Source: Azorinus chamasolen (Eukaryota > Mollusca > Bivalvia > Cardiida > Solecurtidae). From it: a DNA stretch of 64,000 bases. The stretch covers positions 1,240,001 to 1,304,000 of the forward strand of contig OY755241.1 in NCBI GenBank assembly GCA_963576725.1, written 5' to 3'. Below are positions 56,468 through 64,000 of this stretch, piece after piece. The notes under the pieces were generated by a model, which did not search any database, was not told the origin of the DNA, and was given only the letters and a program-made list of their open reading frames with translations. The position numbers and the translations under genes are program-made. Position 1 is the first letter of the stretch. Every line of letters starts with the position of its first letter.

Positions 56468-56930
56468 AGTAGAACCTATGTACAATGGTCAATAAAAGAA
56501 TACGCTATGCATTGTGCCGCTTTTTAACCCTTTACCCAATAGCCTGTTTCTAGTTTTGAAGACATATGACCACTTAAAGCAGGTTGAAAGTAAAGCAGAA
56601 TGCGCCTTAAGGCGCATTCTGCTTTACTTTCAGCCTGCTTTAAGCTACCACTTACTAGGATATAGAAAATATTTATTATGCAATATGATCACGAGTGTAT
56701 GAATTTGAACTATTTTCTTCAGCGGAGGAATAAATCAAACACGCTAAAAGCCGCTTCTATCAGGTAAAGGGTTAAAGACAACTTTTTATGCTTGAATGCA
56801 GGTTAAAAGTAACACATAACGCTCAAAATAGGAGCTTTCTGCATACCTTTGGAAATGCATTAAACTGTCACCTGTATTTAAAATTGCATATTCATTTCCC
56901 TTAATTGTCGATTAACCTAAGTTTTACTGT
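56468..56930. mobile_element. A1-type MITE hosting a TTAA-ended MITE
   Basis: Outer ends CAGTAGAACCTATGTACAA / CTAAGTTTTACTG, TA-flanked. The inner element 56525-56776 has TTAACCCTTTACCC...GGTAAAGGGTTAA ends but a hairpin core CTTAAAGCAGGTTGAAAGTA of A1 type. Confidence 0.75.
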
Positions 56931-57404
56931 ATTTCAGTGTAACCAGCTGATCAAGGCTACGATGAAATATCACGTGAAAGCCTAGGATGTGACGTCAAAA
57001 AAACATTATAATGATTGGTCGACAGGAACCATTGACTAAATAAACAGTTTGTTAGTTAGTCCATGGTTTTTTCAAAAAGCGTTGAACTAAATGATATAGT
57101 CGACACTATTTGAGGCATCTGATTGGCCGAGAGCTCCAAGCCAATGAAGCCATGTCCTAAATATTGAAATCATCTGCTTTTTGTTGAGTTTGTACACATT
57201 ACATTGGCATGCTGAAACAATAAATTATTTGCCATCTTGTTTCTAGTGTGGAATGCTTTTTTCCCCATTCCTAGTATGTAAACATCTTTTACCTTGACAC
57301 AAGACATTCAATTATATGAACATTAAATTTAACCCTTTCTAAGGTGTAAGAACATAGCAGACATTAATTTTGCAAATATGGGCCATGACTCTACAAATTG
57401 ATTA

Positions 57405-57605
57405 CAGGGCTTTTTCTCTCTTAATTGGGAAGGGGCCTTAGCCTGCTGATTTGGGGAAGAATTATCACTAAAATTGCTGATTTGGGAAACAAAAAAGCTG
57501 GTGTAAGTTTGGATTTTTGGGAAAACTGCATGATTTTAAATAAATTTTCAGTTGGGAAGGGGCCTTTTACAGGCCTCTGTTATAGAAGGTGAAAAACCCC
57601 AGGAT
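57405..57605 (+). repeat. Short element with GGGAAGGGGCC repeats
   Basis: CAGGGCTTTTTCTC / GGTGAAAAACCCCAG look like decayed inverted ends; GGGAAGGGGCCTT occurs twice. Confidence 0.45.
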
Positions 57606-57775
57606 TAAGGAAATATCTTTTCACTTTTAATTTCTTCGAATCATCAAAGTTAGTAATTTAATCACTGTTAATAACTTTATATCTAACATAACCACTTTTT
57701 GATAGCCACTGTTGGTCCAATCTGTGAATTTAACTTTCCTGCATTGACTATTTGTATGGCAGAAATTGAATATTA

Positions 57776-58021
57776 ACCCATTCCCTGTTCTATATTTTGA
57801 CCAATGTTCAGTACCTACTGAATATTCATTAACAAAATAGTTATAAAGAATTCTTGAAGGTGTAACATTGTAGACATTTTAGAAAGTAAAGAAACAGACC
57901 TATCAAATTCTATTAGCAAACAAAGCAGACTCTGATCAGACGGCTCCTCTAGGATCTCTAGGATCTGGGTCTACTCTGTTTGCAAATGCGTGAAAACACG
58001 TTTCTATGAGGGAAAGGGTTA
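57776..58021 (+). repeat. T2 MITE
   Basis: TTAACCCATTCCCTGTTCTA...GAGGGAAAGGGTTAA; core partly duplicated (CTCTAGGATCTCTAGGATC). Confidence 0.83.
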
Positions 58022-59440
58022 AGACAATCACATTACATTGAATTACATGATTACTAAATTCTTTTATCGGTATATACAGAAATCAAATCACAAGAGATTG
58101 TTACAGTGTTGACCTAGATCAGCTGGTGCAATGAAAATCTGATCTGATCTACACTGGTTGCAAATTACCAACACCATCTCTAGTTTGCCAATTTGTCTGG
58201 AAAGCAATTGGGAACATCCTGATCAGATACCTCATTTATATGCAACAGCTGATCTGTGTCTAGCAGGTCTTATATAAGGGAGGCAAATATTACAAAAACA
58301 CCAGTAAAATGGGTGAGAATAGCTGTTTGTGAAAAAAGAGGAACATTTGATGGGGTCAAAGGGAGCCTGCCTGTATGGGGGTTACACCCCCCCCCCCCCC
58401 CCCCCACCCCGTCATTTGGACACATGAAATACCGGTATAGCTTTCCTGAGTTCAGGAGTTTTCTCTTGCATTTTCACTTGAGTCTTTCATTGAATGAACA
58501 TTCATGTGTTTTTTTACAATTATACTCCGGTTGCATGTCATACATTAGCTGTATTTCAAACAAACTGGTTGCAGTACATGTTCATACAATTTACATCCTG
58601 GATCTATTCAATAGTGCCAGATTAATTTCCTGTAAAACACAAGCAATTAAAACTCACACGTTAAAGATATGAAATTTGATTTAAAAGTCAGCATGGTATT
58701 ATAACACTTAACAATTAGTTAACTTACTAGACATAGTTCACCTTTTCATACACATTTATAGTCACATTTACCTTCAAACTCAAACTCTTTATGTCATTAT
58801 AAACCATCTTCAGTTCTAATTCATTAAACTGGTTTATATTTTTTCTGAATCGGTACATGTTGACTAGTTCCTCTAACAAAACTATATTGAATGACAGACA
58901 CAACTTTCTGGTGAATACTCAATATTACAGGGTTTTACCTGTGACTTGAACACGCTGTTTCAATAACTGGACATGTCTAGCGGTTTTCAGATGGTTCCCA
59001 AAGTCTACACAGCCGCGTTCTCCGTAATTAATTCGTTTGTTTACAGTATTAAACAAGGAACTCTCTTCCGGGACGGTTTACTTTCACTTTCACGAAATCG
59101 CCAACTATCCCTTTTCTTGTTTCTTTACTCAATGTCAACGTCATTTCTTACTCTAGTCATCTTGGGCTGAACTTATTTTTCACACTCTTATCGTAATCTC
59201 GGTCTGTGCTTTTCATTTTTGTCTTATATTCACATTAATTGGCAGGTACAAATACCGAATTTCATAAACGGACGCCATATTGGAATTGTTGAACGAACAT
59301 TCGATAATACGAGCGTTTTCGATTAGCCGAACCGAAATCTCGCTGTTGACGTGATAAACGTTATTAACGTGGATTTACGGGAAAGAATATCGGTGACGAG
59401 TTTTCTTATTTGGGAAATTTTAAACAGAATTACCCTGCTT
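58022..59440 (+). other. Harbinger-like element interior without recognised gene
   Basis: No exon, repeat family or transposase motif recognised. There is a C20 tract near 58387-58406; ORFs here (138 and 65 aa) lack coding features and the first spans the poly-C. Confidence 0.4.
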
Positions 59441-59442
59441 AA

Positions 59443-59473
<31 letters not shown>

Positions 59474-59929
59474 CTGAATTGGAATATTCAATAACCCCCA
59501 ATACAACACAATTACAATTGAAAAAATCGCCCCAACCAACAGAAATTTAACTCTTTATTACCCCCCACCCACAAAATTTTAATTCATCGCCGTTCCGACC
59601 CCCCCTGGCCTTTTTTCCTGGAACAGCCCTAAGACAATTAACTTCAAAATAATGCATAGTGTATCATATTGACATATTTAGACTGTTACAGAGTTATTAA
59701 AATTACTTTTGTTTTAAAATCCTAAACTTCTGAAAGGGAATTATATTAGAAATCTCATAGATTTTGGAAACATTTCATTCGTATGGGAGAAATAAGAGAA
59801 AAATCTTATTCACTCTCCAGTCTAAAATGATCCCTGCTTTACTACATCAATATTCATGTAAGAAATAATCTCATGAATAATTATCACCTGATTTTTTATC
59901 ATCGTATATAAACCCCGGATGTTCAACAC

Positions 59930-61020
59930 TTTACTCTGTAAATACACCTTTCTACGCCACTGCAAACAGAGTACAGTCAAACTCGGTTATAATGAATTCC
60001 AAGGGACTGAAGGATTTACTTCGCTATATTTAACATTATTCGCTATATTGATAGTACGAAGTTCGCTATAAATTATGACTCTGGCACACGACTGTTCAAA
60101 ACTTTATTAAACTGTAATTAAGACAAGCAAACGAATATGCGTAATGATCAAACTCCCAAAATGTACATCATACATGGTACAGCTTACTCATTTGTGGAAG
60201 AAATCAGTCATTTGCTTTATAACACACGTTAATGCTTGACACTTGCGAGAAATTTGTTTCACAGATGTCAGCATTTCAAAAAAAATCCTCAGGAGTATTT
60301 GGTTGTTGCTCCAATGCCCGGTGCAAATTGTATATAGCGGACAAAGACTCCGCGTATGTGGGCACGGGCAAATATTCCATAAATCAGTATGTGTCGTCAT
60401 CTGAGTCAGCGGTATTTTTAGCGGAAAATGCTGAAATTATATGCGAACAGGGAGGGAATAACAAAACCAAAAGACCTCAAGTATTCATTTTGAAAAAATA
60501 AAAATGAGCATCATATCTTAACGATGTTTAGCTATAGCACATACATTTAAGTGCATATATGCCCAGCGGCTAGGAGTGTTTAATTATACCTTACCACTAC
60601 ACAATGTTAATTATACCATACCACCTTGAACAATACATGCTTCACAGTTCGCCCCAACACTATCGTGTGTTTTAACACCTATGAGACATGGTGTTAGTCG
60701 TGCGAAATACACAGGGGATTGAAGATAGTAGCAAGGTGAAACTTCGCTTTAACGAAGGAATTTTAAAGTGTTTTGTTACTAAAGGTACTGGAAAATCAGT
60801 TCGCCATAAGCGAAAATTTGCTCTAACCAACTTCGTACTAAACATTATAGTCTGTATAGAATTAATGAAGATATCGGCCGGGGAACGAAATTTAGTTCGC
60901 TATAAGCGGAAATTCGCTTTATCAGAGTTCATTATAAATAAGTTTTACTGCAGACCCAGATCAGATGGCTCCTACAGACCCTGATCAGGGTGTGCTGTTT
61001 GCTTTTGAAATATTATAGAT
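59930..61020 (+). repeat. T3 MITE split by a TA-flanked element
   Basis: CACCTTTCTACGCCACTGCAA...GAGTA, then, after 60950, GACCCAGATCAGATGGCTCC. Confidence 0.8.
59974..60950. mobile_element. TA-flanked pogo/mariner-like element
   Basis: CAGTCAAACTCGGTTATAATG and, inverted, CAGTAAAACTTATTTATAATG; left flank TA, right flank CA (mutated). Sub-terminal (T)TCGCTATA repeats. An 89-aa plus-strand ORF (60232-60501) has no recognised domain. Confidence 0.8.
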
Positions 61021-61024
61021 AATA

Positions 61025-61745
61025 TTAATGATAAGACAAATAAAGTGCAATAACTCTGGTGTACCAAGGTAAATGTGAGTGACACTTGCAGGACCACATT
61101 CCTCATGGTACCTAACATTTACACCATGTTTCATAGTATAACTTCAATCAGTTACACCATGTTTCATAGTATAACTCCAATCAGTTACACCATGTTTCAT
61201 AGTATAACTCCAATCAGTTACACCATGTTTCATAGTATAACTCCAATCAGTTTCTGGGATATGGCTCTTGATAGACAAAAATGTTACATTTTCACAAAGG
61301 GCCATACCTCTTGTGTTCCAAGGTCAATATAAATGATACTTGCAGAGTCATATGTCCTTATGCTTCTAATTTTTTTTCACATAGTCTCATAGAAAACTTT
61401 CCATCAGTTATTGAGAAATGGCTCTGGACAGACAAAACGGTTACACTTTTCGCAAACAAAGGGCAATAATACTGGTGTTCCAGGGTCAATATAAATGATA
61501 CTTGCAGACCTGCATGTACTCATGCTACTTAACATTTACACACAAAGTTTCATAGAAAACCCCCTTACAAATTTTGAGAAATAGCTCCGGACACGCAAAA
61601 ACATTACATTATTGGCAAACAAAGGGCCATAACTCCATTGTTCTCAGGTCCATGTGAGTGATACAAGCAGGCCCACATTCCGTTATGGTACTAAACATTT
61701 ACACAAAGTTTCAATGAAAAACTAGAGTTTGTTTTTGAGAAAAAC
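61025..61745 (+). repeat. Tandem array with nested 33-bp repeat
   Basis: About four ~180-bp monomers (CAAAGGGCCATAAC; ATATAAATGATACTTGCAG). Within one, CACCATGTTTCATAGTATAA plus CTCCAATCAGTTA is amplified four times (61122-61252). Confidence 0.8.
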
Positions 61746-62925
61746 ACATGTCTCCCCCCCGTACCCCGCCCCCGCACCCATTAGAGATACATAGATACAT
61801 ATAGATTGGTTGTGTATCACATACAGATTGGTTATCTGTAAACTTTTGTAGACATCAATAAACACTAGTTTTCCCTATAAATTTCATAATTGAAAAAAAT
61901 CCAAACTTCTGTCAAAATTGTTGCAGCCCATATTCCAATCCACATGACCATCCTCACATATAGCTGGTTCATATGTAAAAGTTTGAATGAAAACTCTTAC
62001 ACAGTATAGGAGGAGTTAGCTGCACAAGACTTTTTCGCTATTACTCTATATAAGGAAAAACTCCAAAAGGTCATAACTTCTGTCAAAATTGTTGCAGCCA
62101 AAATTCCAAACCACATGACCATCCTCACATATAGCTTGTTCATGTGTAAAAGTTTGAAGTAAATCCCTCAAATACACATATAGCTGGTTCATATGTAAAA
62201 GTTTAAAGTAAATCCCTCAAATAGTGTAGGAGTTAGCTGCACAAGATTTTTTCGCTATATATTCTTTACAAGGAAAATCGAGTTGGCGCACAAGATTTTT
62301 TCGCTATAAGGAAAAACTACAAAGGACCATAACTTCTGTCAAAATTGTTGCAGCCAAAATTCCAAACCACATGACCATCCTCACACATAGCAGGTTCATG
62401 TGTAAAAGTTTGAAGTAAATCCCTCAAATAGTGTAGGAGGAGTTAGCTGCACAAGATTTTTTCGCTATATATTCTATATAAGGAAAAAATACAAAGGGCC
62501 ATAACTTGTCAAAATTGTTGCAGCCAAAATTCCAACCCACATGACCATCCTCACATATAGCTGATTCATATGTAAAAGTTTGAAGGAAATCCCTCTAATG
62601 GTGTAGGAGGAGTTAGCTGCACAAGAATTTTAACAGACAGCACAAGATGTATTCGCTATATATTCTATACAAGGAAAATCGAGTTGGCGCACAAGATTTT
62701 TTTCGCTATAAGGAAAAACTACAAAGGACCATAACTTCTGTCAAAATTGTTGCAGCCGAAATTCCAAACCACATGACCATCCTCACATATAGCTGATTCA
62801 TATGTAAAAGTTTGAAGGAAATCCCTCTAATGGTGTAGGAGGAGTTAGCTGCACAGACAGACGGACAGACAGACAGAAAGCACAACATCAATATGTCTCC
62901 CTCCCCTAAAGGGGGAGACATAATT
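61746..62925 (+). repeat. Pearl-like tandem array (~190-bp monomers)
   Basis: ATGTCTCCCCCCCG on the left, TCCCCTAAAGGGGGAGACAT on the right. About five monomers with TTGTTGCAGCCAAAATTCCA, CATGACCATCCTCACA and GAGTTAGCTGCACAAGA, then a (CAGA)n tract. Confidence 0.8.
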
Positions 62926-63060
62926 TCAAACTGTTTCTGAGATATCAATCTGGGATGCACAGACACACGGACGGACAGATGGATGGATGAACGGACAACA
63001 CCAAAACTATATCCCTCCACCTTTGGTAGGGGATATAGAGGGCATAGTAAAATTTGCTTT
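62926..63060 (+). repeat. (GGAC)n/(GATG)n tail with CTATATCCC hairpin
   Basis: ACACGGACGGACAGATGGAT followed by TATATCCCTCCACCTTTGG...GGGGATATAGA, the same tail architecture as the other pearl-like elements. Confidence 0.55.
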
Positions 63061-63261
63061 TGCACATGAATGTAGTGCCATTTCCGGTCAGCTGGACAGA
63101 AAAATCAATACTTATGACTGCACATGTTGCAAATGGTGAAAATACTGGACTGTTGCCACAACTTTTCAAATGGCCCTCATACTGCATGTAGCAAATTGTG
63201 GTAACTGCAATACAGATTTAGCCACATTGTGGCTAGCTTGTTAATACTGACAAAACTGTAC

Positions 63262-63486
63262 CTCCAATGGGGCGGTGTTCCGTTTCTGTCATAGTGTTCA
63301 CAGGATGCCTGGAGAAGCCTGTCACAAAGTTTGTTGTACTAAGACCAGTCACTCTTATTGTGTGCTTGTCATCACTGTCAACAGTGAGGGTCCACTCGCC
63401 AGGCAATGGCTCCTTCATGTTGACCACCAAGGCATTATTGATATCCAGCAGAACTTTTAGACCATCTCGCTTAGTGACTTCAAAAC
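63262..63486 (-). CDS. HMCN1: Hemicentin-like exon 2: post-VWA region
   Basis: 225 nt, phase 1 at both ends; acceptor TTGCAG, donor GAG|GTACAG. It encodes 74 complete codons with motifs GEWTLTVDSDD, IRVTGLSTTNFVTGFSR and RPIGG. This is the beta-rich segment that links the VWA domain to the Ig array in hemicentins (PGxWTxxV, then GLSTxxFxxGFSRxP). It has no Cys pair and is not an Ig domain. In vertebrate hemicentin-1 the equivalent segment lies between VWA and Ig1, so this exon fixes the position within the protein. Confidence 0.95.
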
Positions 63487-63514
63487 CTGCAAGCATGAAA
63501 CACAGTGGAATCAT

Positions 63515-63967
63515 TCCTAAGCCTTTCCCTCATGTAAATGCCTTTTCACTGTAGGACCTGTCTGATCAGGGTCTGCTCTATTTGCCTGTTACATGATATA
63601 CATCTGATTCTTTTTTTTTTTCAAAACAAACAATTCCCTTGAAAAAAAAAATCATTATAATAATTCAGGTATATTTCTTACATGAATATTGAACAGGTAA
63701 GGGTTAAGTGACTGTTCAATGACTGAACAGAGGAATCATTAAAATCAGACTCATATAGAAGCTTTCTGCATTACTTTTGACCTGCATTAAGCTACCACCT
63801 GCGCTGAAGATCCTGTATACATGTATAAAGTAGTTGATTCATACCGAAGCCTTTTGACCCCTCTATAAAAGTAAATTTTTGAAACCATTGTGCTAAAAAG
63901 AGCATTTGCTCCATAGGTGCAAATGCTTTATTTATCACAATGATTTCAAAGTGACGTTCAAAGGGTT
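63515..63967 (+). repeat. T3 half, A1/A3 hairpin fragment and T1 MITE
   Basis: T3 right half 63515-63705; GAAGCTTTCTGCATTACTTTTG...GCATTAAGC fragment (63755-63805); T1 63838-63967 with TTTGCTCCATAGGTGCAAA. Confidence 0.72.
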
Positions 63968-63976
63968 ATGCCTTAC

Positions 63977-64000
63977 CTGAGGGATCAGTAAGGGTTATTC
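63977..64000 (-). CDS. HMCN1: Hemicentin-like exon 1 (3' end only): post-VWA region
   Basis: Only the last 24 nt of this exon are in the window; it continues right of 64000. It reads ITLTDPS and ends in phase 1 with a strong donor CAG|GTAAGG. Joined to exon 2 it gives ITLTDPSGFEVTKRDG, which matches the 'DP-G' stretch after the VWA domain in hemicentins. A T1 MITE ends only about 10 bp downstream of the donor, on its left side in window coordinates. Confidence 0.8.

Larger units (their letters stand above)
55698..59629. mobile_element. PIF/Harbinger-like element, 3.9 kb, with nested MITEs
   Basis: TIR GGGCTGTTCCAGGAAAAAAG and, inverted, the same sequence on the right; 3-bp duplication TAA (55695-55697, 59630-59632), typical of Harbinger. 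Poly-C tracts lie inside both ends (55782-55797, 59447-59472). The interior has a palindrome at 55966-56068 and nested A1-like (56468-56930) and T2 (57776-58021) copies. No transposase is recognisable. Confidence 0.82.
1..64000 (-). other. HMCN1: Internal part of a hemicentin-like gene
   Basis: Twenty-three minus-strand exons join into one open frame that continues past both window ends. Hemicentins are large secreted matrix proteins (VWA, long Ig array, TSR/G2F, EGF) that organise basement-membrane and cell-cell contacts. Seen here: the post-VWA segment (motifs GEWTLTV, VTGLSTTNF, GFSRHPVN, RPIGGIPTY) followed by twelve Ig domains. Each Ig domain keeps the C-x(n)-W...YxC residues and most have NxAG after the second Cys. 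The post-VWA segment and the order of Ig domains follow vertebrate hemicentin-1 as I know it, which separates it from titin, Dscam or perlecan. All inter-domain introns are phase 1. VWA, EGF and G2F domains are not in the window. Whether it is orthologous to HMCN1 or HMCN2 cannot be decided; invertebrates generally have one hemicentin. Introns range from about 0.6 to 8.4 kb. Confidence 0.9.

Noticed and set aside
55691..59632. A protein-coding gene within the Harbinger-like element (138-aa and 65-aa ORFs)
   Set aside because: The first ORF reads through a poly-C tract and the second has no family features or splice partners.
60232..60501. 89-aa ORF as a gene
   Set aside because: Lies in a TA-flanked element, has no recognised motif and no supporting splice or promoter context.
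61075..61332. ORF with repeated SYTMFHSITPI
   Set aside because: Produced by a 33-bp tandem repeat within a non-coding array.
1..64000. Titin, Dscam, perlecan or a Down-syndrome-type adhesion molecule
   Set aside because: The non-Ig segment before Ig1 (GEWTLTV...GLSTTNF...GFSR...GIPTY) is specific to hemicentins; no FN3 or laminin-type domains are seen.

Overview
The window is eukaryotic genomic DNA, most likely from a bivalve mollusc (inference). It is AT-rich, with long introns full of short terminal-inverted-repeat (TIR) elements, and with tandem-monomer-plus-(ACAG)n repeats resembling the 'pearl'/Helitron-like elements known from bivalves. I see no operons or prokaryotic signals.

One host gene spans the whole window on the minus strand and runs off both ends. 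It is a hemicentin-like extracellular-matrix gene (HMCN1/HMCN2 family). I resolve 23 exons (3,852 coding nt, about 1,284 codons). Every junction has AG/GT borders and the reading frame stays open across all of them. In transcript order (right to left), exons 1-4 encode the segment that follows the VWA domain in hemicentins. The end of exon 4 onward encodes twelve consecutive I-set Ig domains: exons 4+5, 6+7, 8, 9+10, 11+12, 13+14, 15+16, 17, 18, 19, 20+21 and 22+23. The VWA domain should lie right of 64000. More Ig repeats and the usual TSR/G2F/EGF C-terminus should lie left of position 1.

About 94% of the window is intron, mostly transposon-derived. I use these labels. T1-T5 are TTAA-ended MITEs (TTAACCC...GGGTTAA) with a central perfect or near-perfect palindrome: T1 has a CATTTGCTCC core, T2 and T3 a GATCAGACGGCTCC core with different arms, T4 a GATGAGACAGCTCC core and T5 a GATGAGACACCGAG core. 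A1 (CAGTAAAACCTCTC) and A2 (CAGTGCTCCC) are TA-flanked mariner/pogo-like MITEs. A3 has GAACTTCGATATC ends. H1 (GGTCCATGCTTATAAA) and H2 (CACTCTTTAGAATCGTC) are hairpin elements. Larger elements include three hAT-like copies, a PIF/Harbinger-like 3.9 kb element, three ~1 kb TA-flanked elements besides A2, a pair with 5-6 bp duplications, and two related elements (3.4 kb and 0.95 kb) with 8-bp duplications and sub-terminal decamer arrays. There is one tRNA-derived SINE and several pearl-like tandem arrays.

The two most unusual structures are these. First, a 27-bp minisatellite beside exon 22 consists of copies of that exon's own 3' end plus its 5' splice site, giving about 25 decoy donors (GGTAAG) in the downstream intron. 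Second, the same central hairpins recur inside MITEs with unrelated termini (TTAA versus TA versus A3 ends), which suggests hairpin modules are exchanged between element families.
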